A stretch of DNA of 13,471 nucleotides, taken from contig JBAWVG010000038.1 of the NCBI GenBank assembly GCA_037147395.1, positions 1-13,471 on the forward strand. The letters run 5' to 3'. Position 1 is the stretch's first letter, and each line of letters starts with the position of its first letter. This document shows positions 1 through 7,569 of the stretch, piece after piece. This DNA is from VFJL01 sp037147395. Its GTDB lineage: Bacteria; Pseudomonadota; Gammaproteobacteria; Burkholderiales; Nitrosomonadaceae. The translations under genes and the position numbers were made by a program. The notes under the pieces are model-generated. The model was given only the letters and a program-made list of their open reading frames with translations. It searched no databases and had not been told where the DNA came from.

Positions 1-1893
1 GGCAGTAAGTCCACCTTTACGCTCGGCCAGTTTGGAGGGCATGCCGGACGGGCATTAATGGCCGGGGATGTGCTGCATATCACGGAGTCTCACAACCACA
101 CCCGGACCATTCTCCCGAAGCCACTGATCCCGGTCTATACCACGAGCTGGGTGATCGGGGTTCTGTATGGCCCTCATGGCGCGCCCGATTTTTTTACTGA
201 ATCGGATATTCAGAATTTTTTTGAAGCAACCTGGAAGGTTCACCACAACTCTAGCCGTACCGGGGTCCGGCTATTGGGTCCAAGGCCGGACTGGGCTCGG
301 ACCGATGGGGGTGAGGCCGGTCTTCATCCATCTAACATTCACGATAATGCCTACTCCATCGGTGCGGTCGATTTCACCGGCGATATGCCGGTGATACTGG
401 GTCCAGACGGGCCGAGCCTGGGTGGGTTTGTTTGTCCGGTCAGTGTCTCTGCTGCAGAGCTGTGGAAGATCGGTCAACTTAAGCCGGGGGATAGTGTGAG
501 ATTCCATCCGATGACAGCGGATCAGGCGCTGTCCTTGGAACAGTTGCAAGATATGACCATCCATCATCTTCGACTCCCCAGCATTGTTCCAGAACAGCCC
601 AATGAGGCGGGACTGGGGAGCCCGATACTGCACTCCATTCCAGAGAGCCCGCATCAGTTTCAGGTTCTGTATCGACAATCGGGGGATAAAAATCTGCTGA
701 TCGAGTACGGGCCCCCAGTGCTTGATTTAAATCTACGATTTCGAGTCCACGCTCTGATGGAATGGTTGCAGCGGGCCATCGATGCAGGGCGCCTCACAGG
801 GGTCTTGGACCTGACCCCGGGGATCCGATCTTTGCAAGTTCATTTTGATTCTCGTGTTCTGTCGAGAGATCGATTGATGTCTCTTCTTGTGGCGGCGGAA
901 GAAGATCTTCCCAAGTCGGAAGAGGTCGAGGTGAGGAGTCGTGTCGTGCACTTGCCGTTATCGTGGGACGATGCATCGACTCGGATCGCGATCGATAAGT
1001 ACACTCAGTCGGTACGTAAGGATGCTCCCTGGTGCCCGAGCAATATCGAGTTTATACGCCGCATCAATGGACTGGAAAGTATCGATGATGTCAGGAGAAT
1101 CTTGTTCGAGGCGAGTTATCTCGTGATGGGGTTGGGTGATGTGTATCTCGGCGCGCCAGTCGCCACCCCCCTAGATCCACGCCACCGTCTGGTCACGACC
1201 AAGTACAACCCGGCACGAACCTGGACTCCAGAGAATGCGGTCGGGATTGGTGGGGCCTATTTATGTGTGTACGGGATGGAGGGCCCTGGTGGGTATCAGT
1301 TCGTGGGTCGTACGGTGCAGATGTGGAACCGATACCGACAGACGGCAGACTTTAAAGAGGGTAACCCCTGGTTACTGCGGTTCTTTGACCAGATCCGTTT
1401 CTATCCAGTGAGTGAGAGAGAGTTGACTGAGTTACGCAAAGATTTCATCACAGGACGGTTTAAGTTGAAGGTGGAAGAGGCCACCTTCAGCCTCAATCAG
1501 TACAACGGTTTTTTACGACAGAATGCAGACTCAATCAGCGCCTTCAAGGGTCGCCAGCAGGCCGCCTTCGAGGAGGAGCGCGATCGGTGGGGGTCTGATG
1601 GCCAATCGGAATACCTGAGTGAGGAGATAATTGATGCTGCGGACGCGGGGAGTGAGCTAGATTTGCCAAGAGGGGGCTATGCCATCAGTGCGCACGTGAC
1701 AGGCACGGTCTGGAAGGTATTGGTTAAGGAGGGTCAGGATGTCACGAGAGGGGCGCCTCTCATGATCATCGAATCCATGAAGATGGAGATTACGTTGGAT
1801 GCGCCGGTCAGCGGGAAAGTGAGCCAGATACGGTGCCGCGAGAATGAGTATGTCTCCTCTGGTCAGATGGTGATCGTGATCGAGATGACTTAG
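1..1893 (+). CDS. uca: Urea carboxylase, C-terminal half (5' end cut by the window)
   Basis: The reading frame is open from base 1, so the gene begins upstream; 630 residues of a protein usually about 1200 long are visible. Urea carboxylase is a biotin enzyme that makes allophanate from urea, bicarbonate and ATP; allophanate hydrolase then releases ammonia and CO2. The visible part starts inside the KipA/AHS2-like half of the carboxyltransferase domain (to about residue 185). The KipI/AHS1-like half follows (about 220-460) and carries the family-diagnostic stretches DAPWCPSN, GLGDVYLGAPVATPLDPRH and GGAYLCVYGMEGPGG. After a linker comes the biotinyl domain (about 555-630) with ESMKME; the lysine codon at 1780-1782 is the predicted biotin site. 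The biotin carboxylase domain must lie upstream. No allophanate hydrolase gene follows: the next gene is convergent and unrelated. The family call is very secure; the gene symbol is conventional. Confidence 0.95.
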   Translation, partial: GSKSTFTLGQFGGHAGRALMAGDVLHITESHNHTRTILPKPLIPVYTTSWVIGVLYGPHGAPDFFTESDIQNFFEATWKVHHNSSRTGVRLLGPRPDWARTDGGEAGLHPSNIHDNAYSIGAVDFTGDMPVILGPDGPSLGGFVCPVSVSAAELWKIGQLKPGDSVRFHPMTADQALSLEQLQDMTIHHLRLPSIVPEQPNEAGLGSPILHSIPESPHQFQVLYRQSGDKNLLIEYGPPVLDLNLRFRVHALMEWLQRAIDAGRLTGVLDLTPGIRSLQVHFDSRVLSRDRLMSLLVAAEEDLPKSEEVEVRSRVVHLPLSWDDASTRIAIDKYTQSVRKDAPWCPSNIEFIRRINGLESIDDVRRILFEASYLVMGLGDVYLGAPVATPLDPRHRLVTTKYNPARTWTPENAVGIGGAYLCVYGMEGPGGYQFVGRTVQMWNRYRQTADFKEGNPWLLRFFDQIRFYPVSERELTELRKDFITGRFKLKVEEATFSLNQYNGFLRQNADSISAFKGRQQAAFEEERDRWGSDGQSEYLSEEIIDAADAGSELDLPRGGYAISAHVTGTVWKVLVKEGQDVTRGAPLMIIESMKMEITLDAPVSGKVSQIRCRENEYVSSGQMVIVIEMT

Positions 1894-1904
1894 TTCGACC
1901 TCGG

Positions 1905-2447
1905 CTATCTCAGAAGGGTTCCAAACTGTGGGTCGGTCACAACCTTCTTGATCAGGTCTTGAACGGCGGGGGTCAGTGCGCGGGCGGTACGGTCGCAGGC
2001 GACATGGCGGTCGAGGCTGCTCTCAAACTCGTACCTGTTCGCGACCTTTATGGACTTTCCATTGCCGGAGTTAAGCGATAAAGAGAGGTCCCACCACCCA
2101 TTCGCAAGTAGTCCACCATGTCCAGATGAGAAGTTAATCTCTGTCAGGCTTCCTACAAAAGACACCCCGCTATCTGAGTAGATATTGGCGGTTTTTAGCT
2201 CGTCATTGAATGCCTTTTGGACATACTGAGCGATGCTCATCCCATCGGGCCCTAGGATCTTCCCGGTGACTAACCGACAGCTTCCGCTGTAGTGAACGGG
2301 TGTTAGCATGGCCGTGACACGGGCCTGGCTTCCGGCATATTTTTTTAGGGCCTGTTGATTGTCAACCAGGGTCGAGTACCGTCCCGGGGTGATGGTGATG
2401 CAACCGGCCAGTAAGACAATGCCAGTGAGTGCAATGATTCGTCTCAT
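1905..2447 (-). CDS. Conserved outer-membrane-type lipoprotein of unknown function
   Basis: This is a 180-residue protein with a short lipoprotein signal peptide. Positive residues (MRR) are followed by a hydrophobic stretch and a lipobox LLAGC, with Cys16 as the predicted lipidated residue. The frame stays open upstream to a GTG at 2567, but those 40 residues are polar and would bury the signal, so the ATG at 2445-2447 is preferred even though no good Shine-Dalgarno precedes it. The mature part has a GPDGMSIAQYVQKAF segment, two later cysteines (one in SGSCRLV, one in HVACDRT) that might form a disulfide, and a C-terminal VQDLIKKVV helix. It resembles uncharacterised small lipoproteins seen in gammaproteobacteria; that resemblance is from memory and I assign no function. 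It ends 11 nt from the convergent urea carboxylase gene with no hairpin between them. Position +2 after the cysteine is Ile-Thr, not Asp, which favours outer-membrane sorting. Confidence 0.8.
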   Translation of the reverse strand: MRRIIALTGIVLLAGCITITPGRYSTLVDNQQALKKYAGSQARVTAMLTPVHYSGSCRLVTGKILGPDGMSIAQYVQKAFNDELKTANIYSDSGVSFVGSLTEINFSSGHGGLLANGWWDLSLSLNSGNGKSIKVANRYEFESSLDRHVACDRTARALTPAVQDLIKKVVTDPQFGTLLR

Positions 2448-2755
2448 GAAGAGTCCGTTGTGTACGGTGAACAGGGCGTTGTGGGGTGGATTATTCACAG
2501 GATAATCAGAGTCGGCACGAATAATATGTTTTCCAGATTGAGGGGGTGATCTAGACCCTTGCCCCACCTGTTGATGGCCCGTAGACTATCCAAATTCACC
2601 CTGATATACAAGGTCTTTCCTGCATTCTGATAGGTCTGGATCTTTCAAATTTAATACCGTTACGGGATTTAGATACGCTGCCCGGTATGGGTTTGTTATG
2701 CATTAGTGATAATTAGTTCTATGGTTAATGGAGTGCCCGCCCAAAGGAGTTCATC
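2448..2755. other. Divergent intergenic region without a recognised gene
   Basis: This 308-bp stretch lies between the divergent lipoprotein and GAF–HD-GYP genes and should hold both promoters. I see AT-rich patches, including GATAAT at 2708-2713, but no matching -35 element at normal spacing, so I do not call a promoter. Apart from the AAGGAG ribosome binding site at its right end, I see no further structure that I can support. Confidence 0.5.
2744..2749 (+). promoter_or_regulatory. Shine-Dalgarno site AAGGAG
   Basis: AAGGAG lies 6 nt before the ATG at 2756 and fixes the start of the GAF–HD-GYP gene. It is one of the strongest ribosome binding sites in the window. Confidence 0.85.
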
Positions 2756-3901
2756 ATGTCGCCACAAGAGGATCTGTTTCCGCATCAAGATATATTGGCG
2801 AAGCTACACGAGAGTCTGCCTCTGTCGGATAAGCTGCGGTTCTTGCATCAGATCATCCGCGAGGATTTCCCCTTTATCGATCGTTTGTCGATCGCTCTAT
2901 TTGATGAAAAGACCAGCATGCTCAAGACTTACACCCACAGCACCGAGGGTGCTAGCCCACTTGCCGCGTACGAGGTGCCACTCGGAGATGCCTCATCACT
3001 GAGAGAGATCATGCGCCGCCGCCGGCCACGCGTGGTGCAGGATCTGTCCATCTTCGCGCAGGGTCTTCAAGAACATACCAAGCGTGTGTCAGATACAGGG
3101 TATCAGGCCAGCTATACGATGCCCCTCTACCAGAGCGATACCTTTATCGGGTTCCTCTTCTTCAACTCCTTTAAACAGAATGCCTTTCTACCAGAATCAT
3201 TGCGCCAGATTGATATCTTCGGGCATCTCATCGCTCTGGTGGTCATTAATGAATTGACTGCGATCCGTACCCTCTTGGCTGCTGTTCAGGCGGCACGCAG
3301 CATGACCCACTACCGTGATATAGAGACCGGATCACATATCGACCGGACCGCTTACTATGCCCGCCTCATCGCTCGTGAACTGGCCCCAAGTTATCACCTC
3401 AATGACGAACAGATCGAGCATATCTTCTTATTCTCACCACTTCACGACATCGGCAAGATCGGTATTCCAGACAGTGTTCTTCGAAAGCCGGGGAGGCTTG
3501 ATGAGGAAGAGTTCAAGGTGATGAAGACTCACCCTCAAAAGGGACGAGAGATCATTGATTCCATCCTTGAAGGGTTTAGTCTAGGGACATTCGGCCATGT
3601 CGCTATCATGCGTAATATCGCCGAGTATCATCATGAGGCAATCGATGGAAGTGGTTATCCAAAAGGTTTAAAGGGGGACGAGATCCCGATTGAGGCACGT
3701 ATCAGCGCTGTTGCAGACATATTCGACGCACTGACCTCGAGACGCACTTACAAAGTGGCATGGAGTAATGACGAGGCATTCGATATGCTTCGCCGTCTGG
3801 CCGATACCAAGTTGGACCGTGATTGTGTTGATGCCATGCTGAAGAATATCGATAAGGTTCAGGAGATTCAGCAACGATTCCGTGATGAGGAGTTGGTTTA
3901 A
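2756..3901 (+). CDS. GAF domain–HD-GYP cyclic-di-GMP phosphodiesterase
   Basis: This is a 381-residue soluble protein with no signal peptide or membrane segment. Residues about 20-165 look like a GAF sensory domain (start DKLRFLHQIIRED, then an alternating beta/alpha pattern ending with FIGFLFFNS). Residues about 180-375 are an HD-GYP domain with its expected metal ligands: His194 in ETGSHIDR, His230-Asp231 in HDIGKIGIP, His259 in MKTHPQKG, His292-His293 in YHHEAIDGSGYP, and Asp321 in ADIFDAL. The GYP signature DGSGYPKGLKGDEIP is complete. The family hydrolyses cyclic-di-GMP to GMP (or pGpG), so this is probably an active phosphodiesterase controlled by a ligand or partner of the GAF domain. 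There is no receiver domain, so it is not obviously driven by phosphorylation. It sits alone, transcribed away from the lipoprotein gene across a 308-bp gap. The ligand is unknown. Confidence 0.93.
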   Translation: MSPQEDLFPHQDILAKLHESLPLSDKLRFLHQIIREDFPFIDRLSIALFDEKTSMLKTYTHSTEGASPLAAYEVPLGDASSLREIMRRRRPRVVQDLSIFAQGLQEHTKRVSDTGYQASYTMPLYQSDTFIGFLFFNSFKQNAFLPESLRQIDIFGHLIALVVINELTAIRTLLAAVQAARSMTHYRDIETGSHIDRTAYYARLIARELAPSYHLNDEQIEHIFLFSPLHDIGKIGIPDSVLRKPGRLDEEEFKVMKTHPQKGREIIDSILEGFSLGTFGHVAIMRNIAEYHHEAIDGSGYPKGLKGDEIPIEARISAVADIFDALTSRRTYKVAWSNDEAFDMLRRLADTKLDRDCVDAMLKNIDKVQEIQQRFRDEELV

Positions 3902-4079
3902 GCTTTAATCGAGTGTCTGACCCCCCTGTTCCGACCCAAGACAGGCAGTAATCTCCCGTCCATGTAACAGCTCACGACCGATCATCTCTCGGATTGAGGT
4001 TGAGGGCTGCATCTAATCTGCTACCAGTGGTAACATCCGCAATGTTTTGTCTCCCTAAAGAGTATTGAGGGGGAACTTT

Positions 4080-4103
4080 ATGGGCTTACAGGAGCCTCAG
4101 TGA
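4080..4103 (+). CDS. Possible 7-codon leader peptide (MGLQEPQ)
   Basis: ATG at 4080 is preceded by GAGGGGG (4067-4073) with a 6-nt spacer, a better initiation signal than that of hpnA itself. The ORF encodes MGLQEPQ and stops at TGA 4101-4103, inside the loop of the hairpin that masks the hpnA ribosome binding site. A ribosome on this ORF would open that hairpin, which suggests translational coupling. The peptide has no run of a single amino acid, so classic amino-acid attenuation is not indicated. It could be chance: seven codons cannot be supported by composition. Confidence 0.3.
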   Translation: MGLQEPQ

Positions 4104-4111
4104 TACTGAGG
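4095..4111 (+). promoter_or_regulatory. Hairpin overlapping the hpnA Shine-Dalgarno
   Basis: CCTCAG (4095-4100), loop TGATA (4101-4105) and CTGAGG (4106-4111) form a perfect 6-bp stem. Its 3' arm contains most of GAGGG (4108-4112), the only Shine-Dalgarno-like sequence before the TTG start at 4123. Folding in the mRNA would limit hpnA translation. The pairing is seen directly; the regulatory role is inferred. Confidence 0.45.
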
Positions 4112-4122
4112 GTTCAATCACT

Positions 4123-5142
4123 TTGAAAGCGCTGGTCACAGGGGCAAATGGTTTTCTTGGGTCGGCGGTCACGCGGTGCTTGCTGGCGGCCGGCCATGAG
4201 GTACGTTGCCTGGTCAGGCCGGGGAGCAACCGACTTAATCTTGATAATCTCGAGATTGAATTTTCCGAGGGTGATTTGCGTGATACCGCATCCTTGCGTC
4301 GTGCGGTTGCAGGTTGTGACAGTTTATTTCATGCCGCAGCAGATTATCGTTTTTGGATACCAGATCCAGAGACCATGTATGACATCAATGTCAGGGGAAC
4401 TCGGGCCTTGATACTGGCTGCTGCAGAGGCCGGCATCAATAGGATGGTATACACCAGCAGTGTTGCAACACTCGGACTCAATGCGGATGGAACGCCTTCC
4501 GATGAAGAAACTCCCTCCAGCCTTGCCAACATGACCGGACACTATAAGCGGTCCAAGTATCTAGCAGAAGAATCCGTTCAACAGTTGACCGATGAGCTTA
4601 AATTGCCGCTGGTGATTGTTAACCCCAGCACTCCTATCGGGCCGCGTGATATCAAGCCCACCCCGACCGGACGCATGGTCCTGGATACCTTGTGTGGGAG
4701 GATGCCTGCCTATATGAATACCGGTCTGAATGTTGCTCATGTTGATGATATTGCACAGGGACATCTCTCTGCATATACCCTTGGCAAGGCGGGAGAGCGG
4801 TATATCTTGGGTGGTGAGAATATGACCCTTCTGCAAATACTGCGGGTTATCGATGAGATCCGCGGGGTTCAGGTAAAAAGGCTGAACCTTCCGGCAAATC
4901 TTGTCTTGCCCATGGCCTGGGTGATGGAGAAGGCGGCAACCTTTGCGGGTAATGAGCCGCGTGCGACGGTCGATAGTGTACGGATGGCGAAGAAGATGAT
5001 GTTCTTCTCCAGTGAAAAAGCTAAGCGAGAATTGGGCTACCAGTACCGGCCGGCAGCGGAGGCGCTGATGGACGCAGTATCCTGGTTTGAAGAGAATGGT
5101 TACTGCAGAGGTGTTTCAAGTCAATTACTGAAACAGGCCTAG
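4123..5142 (+). CDS. hpnA: Hopanoid-associated NAD-dependent sugar epimerase HpnA
   Basis: This 339-residue protein belongs to the extended short-chain dehydrogenase/epimerase family. The nucleotide-binding motif TGANGFLG is at residues 6-13, and the catalytic set is Ser112/Ser113 in YTSSVATLG plus Tyr141 and Lys145 in HYKRSK. Stretches typical of the HpnA subfamily are AADYRFWIPDPETMYDINVRGT, VNPSTPIGPRDIKPTPTGR and YILGGENMTL. HpnA proteins are encoded with hopanoid genes in many bacteria and are thought to act on a sugar or sugar-like side chain of extended hopanoids; the exact reaction is not settled. The start is TTG at 4123, giving the canonical MKALVTGANG; an in-frame stop at 4066-4068 and no ATG between exclude a much longer protein. 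No other hopanoid gene (squalene cyclase, hpnC/D/E/H) is beside it. It converges on dctP with a 21-nt gap. Confidence 0.92.
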   Translation: MKALVTGANGFLGSAVTRCLLAAGHEVRCLVRPGSNRLNLDNLEIEFSEGDLRDTASLRRAVAGCDSLFHAAADYRFWIPDPETMYDINVRGTRALILAAAEAGINRMVYTSSVATLGLNADGTPSDEETPSSLANMTGHYKRSKYLAEESVQQLTDELKLPLVIVNPSTPIGPRDIKPTPTGRMVLDTLCGRMPAYMNTGLNVAHVDDIAQGHLSAYTLGKAGERYILGGENMTLLQILRVIDEIRGVQVKRLNLPANLVLPMAWVMEKAATFAGNEPRATVDSVRMAKKMMFFSSEKAKRELGYQYRPAAEALMDAVSWFEENGYCRGVSSQLLKQA

Positions 5143-5163
5143 TTTCCCCCTGCGGTATTCAGG

Positions 5164-6222
5164 TTAGCGCAGTTTTAAATAATCCTCATCAGTGATCTTG
5201 GTCCATACCCGAGCCTTGGCGAGGAACGCCTTCTGGCTTTCGATCACTTCTCTTGCTTCGGGTGACTTGGCAGAAAACTCGGTGAGTAGCTCATCATTGG
5301 CCTTTCTGAAAGCATCCAGCACATCCTTTGGGAAGGTGCGGACCTTGACCTTGCCCTCTTTTTGCATCTTCTCCCAGGCAAGGGTATTCCGGTAAAAGGA
5401 TTCTGACAGCATATCGAAAGAGGTCTCTTTGGCCGCGACCGCGATGATGGTCTTAAGGTCATCCGGGAGCGCATCAAATTTTTTCTTGTTGATGAAGACA
5501 TGAAGCTCTGCCCCGGGCTCATGCCAGCCGGTGTAGTAGTAAGGTGCGATCTGGTGGAATCCCATCTTCTCGTCATTGGCCGGGCCGATCCATTCCACTG
5601 CATCGATTGTGCCGCGTTCTAGAGCGGTGTAGAGCTCACCGGGAGGAATGCTGGTGGGCTTCATTCCGACCTTCTCAACCACCTCCCCGGCATGACCGGG
5701 GATACGCATCTTCAGTCCATTCAGATCCTTCAGAGAGTTGATCTCCTTCCTGAACCATCCCCCCATCTGGATGTGGGTGTTCCCACCGGGGAAAGCGACA
5801 ATGTTGTGCTTAGCGTAGATCTTGTTCAGCATCTCCAGTCCGCCGCCGTAGTAGTACCAGGCATTCATCTCGGTCGGGGTCATTCCGAATGGGGTGGCAG
5901 TAAAGAAAGTGGCTGCCGGGTCTTTCCCCTTGTAATAATAGGAGGAGGTATGACCCATCTCATAAGAGCCAGTCCGTACCATGTCAAAAATACCGAGAGG
6001 CGCTTTATGCTTTCCGGGTGCATCGATAGAGATGGTCATTCGACCGGCCGACATCTTCCCGACATTATCGGCAAACCGCTGTGCTGCATTGTGTAGCATC
6101 GGCGTGCCCTCGGGCCATGACATCGCGAGCCTCCATTTATAGGGGGTCTGCGCAGAGGCATCTTGTGGTGCCATCGGTAAAGCGAGGACGATGGCAGCGA
6201 TTAAGCCGGGTAAAAGTTTCAT
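5164..6222 (-). CDS. dctP: TRAP transporter substrate-binding protein, TakP-like
   Basis: This is a 352-residue periplasmic solute receptor with a Sec signal peptide (hydrophobic core LIAAIVLALP, cleavage probably after ASA at residue 24). The mature protein has the DctP fold signature: KMRIPGHAGEVVEKVG with Arg173, the residue that binds the substrate carboxylate in this family, then GTIDAVEWIGPANDEKMGFHQIAPYYYTGW, which includes the Glu210-Trp211 pair typical of 2-oxo-acid and related binders such as TakP. It delivers an organic anion to the DctQM membrane pair, driven by a sodium gradient. It is the last gene of the dctQ–dctM–dctP operon, 60 nt after dctM, and has its own good ribosome binding site (GGAG, 9 nt before the ATG), fitting the need for an excess of binding protein. 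The substrate is inferred from motif similarity and could be another small carboxylate. The gene symbol is generic. Confidence 0.9.
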   Translation of the reverse strand: MKLLPGLIAAIVLALPMAPQDASAQTPYKWRLAMSWPEGTPMLHNAAQRFADNVGKMSAGRMTISIDAPGKHKAPLGIFDMVRTGSYEMGHTSSYYYKGKDPAATFFTATPFGMTPTEMNAWYYYGGGLEMLNKIYAKHNIVAFPGGNTHIQMGGWFRKEINSLKDLNGLKMRIPGHAGEVVEKVGMKPTSIPPGELYTALERGTIDAVEWIGPANDEKMGFHQIAPYYYTGWHEPGAELHVFINKKKFDALPDDLKTIIAVAAKETSFDMLSESFYRNTLAWEKMQKEGKVKVRTFPKDVLDAFRKANDELLTEFSAKSPEAREVIESQKAFLAKARVWTKITDEDYLKLR

Positions 6223-6282
6223 TGAATTCTCCGTGAGTTCGGTTTTGCCTTGGAACTAGCCCGATCCACTGCAGTCAGGTAT

Positions 6283-7569
6283 TCATCCAAAGGGTGAAAT
6301 CATGCCGGGAAAGGCGGCTAACAGGGTCAGCACCAGTAGCTGTAGAAAGATAAATGGGATCACTCCCCGATAAATATCTGCAGTCTTGACCTCGGCGGGT
6401 GCGACCCCACGTAGATAGAATAGCGCAAAGCCGAATGGTGGCGTGAGAAAAGAAGTCTGTAAGTTAATCGCGATCAGGATCCCAAACCATAATGGGTCGA
6501 TACCGAGCGTGACCAGTATCGGCGCGATCATGGGGACAAAGATATAAGCGATCTCGACAAAGTCGATAAAGAACCCCAGCAGGAATATCGCCAGCATAGA
6601 CAGCACAATGAACCCCCACTTTCCCCCGGGGAGATGTTGCATCAACTGCTCCACCGCCGCATCCCCTCCTGTATAAGTAAATACCATCGAGAAGAAAGTG
6701 GCCCCCGCAAGGATGGTGAATACCATGGCACTGATCTTGGTCGTCTCCATCGCAACTTGGTGAAGCATGCGAAATCTAAAATTTCCGCCGGCCAACGCCA
6801 GGAACACCGCCCCCACCGCCCCCATTGCAGCTGACTCGGTCGGTGTTGCAATGCCTGCGAATACCGTCCCCAGCACAATTAATACCAGCGTGAGCGCGGG
6901 AACGATTGCCTTGAATGCGCTCCAGTACTGGACTGAGAGTGGGGCATCATTACTGGGCATGGCCGGTGCGACATCCTTCTTTATGGATGCGAGTACCAAC
7001 ACGTAGATAATATAGAACGCGACCAGTAATAGCCCGGGGATGAGTGCTGCCCGGTACAGATCTCCTACTGGTTGTTGTAGAACATCCCCCAGGATGATGA
7101 GGATGATGGATGGAGGGATGATCTGACCGAGCGTACCGGATGCGCAGATTACGCCGCTGGCGAGTCTCTTGTCGTAATTGTATTTCAGCATGACCGGCAG
7201 GGCGATCAGGCCCATCGTCACGACCGATGCGCCAACTACACCGGTGGAGGCTGCCAGTACCATCCCGACCAGCACGGTCGAGGCAGCCAGGCCGCCTCGC
7301 ACACGGCCGAATAGCGAGCCCATGGATTCCAGCATTTTTTCAGCGATCCCTGATCTCTCGAGTATCAGTCCCATAAAAATAAATAAGGGGACTGCCATCA
7401 GAGTGACATTAGTCATGATCGAGTGCATACGCTCAGCAACGAGCTGAAAGAGTTGTAGTCCCTCTGAATAGAGTCCGAAAATGAGGGCCACACCTCCGAA
7501 GGTAAATGCCACTGGAAACCCTAGTGACAGCAGCACCAGGCAAGAGAGGAACATGGCCAGTCCGATCAT
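6283..7569 (-). CDS. dctM: TRAP transporter large permease subunit DctM
   Basis: This 428-residue integral membrane protein has about 11-12 hydrophobic segments. It is the ion-coupled transport subunit of the TRAP system. Recognised family features are VPLFIFMG (residues 60-67), the segment CASGTLGQIIPPSIILIILG (142-161), the second-half repeat motif ATPTESAAMG (241-250), and TSFLTPPFGFALFYLRGVAP (372-391). Length and order are normal for the family. Its ATG overlaps the dctQ stop codon (ATGA, 7566-7569), so the two membrane subunits are probably translationally coupled and made in equal amounts. The C-terminus PGMISPFG is short and ordinary. The symbol is generic for the family. Confidence 0.94.
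   Translation of the reverse strand: MIGLAMFLSCLVLLSLGFPVAFTFGGVALIFGLYSEGLQLFQLVAERMHSIMTNVTLMAVPLFIFMGLILERSGIAEKMLESMGSLFGRVRGGLAASTVLVGMVLAASTGVVGASVVTMGLIALPVMLKYNYDKRLASGVICASGTLGQIIPPSIILIILGDVLQQPVGDLYRAALIPGLLLVAFYIIYVLVLASIKKDVAPAMPSNDAPLSVQYWSAFKAIVPALTLVLIVLGTVFAGIATPTESAAMGAVGAVFLALAGGNFRFRMLHQVAMETTKISAMVFTILAGATFFSMVFTYTGGDAAVEQLMQHLPGGKWGFIVLSMLAIFLLGFFIDFVEIAYIFVPMIAPILVTLGIDPLWFGILIAINLQTSFLTPPFGFALFYLRGVAPAEVKTADIYRGVIPFIFLQLLVLTLLAAFPGMISPFG

Larger units (their letters stand above)
3902..4122 (+). other. Structured leader region upstream of hpnA
   Basis: This is 221 bp with no gene longer than a few codons. In order it holds: a weak CCTGT...ACAGG dyad (3925-3929 with 3941-3945); a perfect TACCAGTGGTA dyad at 4022-4032; a CTCCCT / AGGGGG pairing (4051-4056 with 4068-4073) that would cover a Shine-Dalgarno-like GAGGGGG; a 7-codon ORF at 4080-4103; and the hairpin CCTCAG-TGATA-CTGAGG at 4095-4111 just before the hpnA start. 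None of the hairpins is followed by a T-run, so they read better as leader or operator elements than as terminators of the upstream gene. Confidence 0.5.

Noticed and set aside
271..678. 135-residue open frame on the minus strand inside urea carboxylase
   Set aside because: Lies antisense to a strongly conserved coding region and shows no family resemblance; a shadow frame.
2448..2567. N-terminal extension of the lipoprotein gene to GTG at 2567
   Set aside because: It would put 40 polar residues ahead of a clear lipoprotein signal peptide.
5143..5163. Bidirectional terminator between hpnA and dctP
   Set aside because: Only a 4-bp CCTG/CAGG pairing without a T-run; not convincing.
5692..6096. 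134-residue open frame on the plus strand inside dctP
   Set aside because: Antisense shadow of a clearly coding gene, with no ribosome binding site or recognisable motif.
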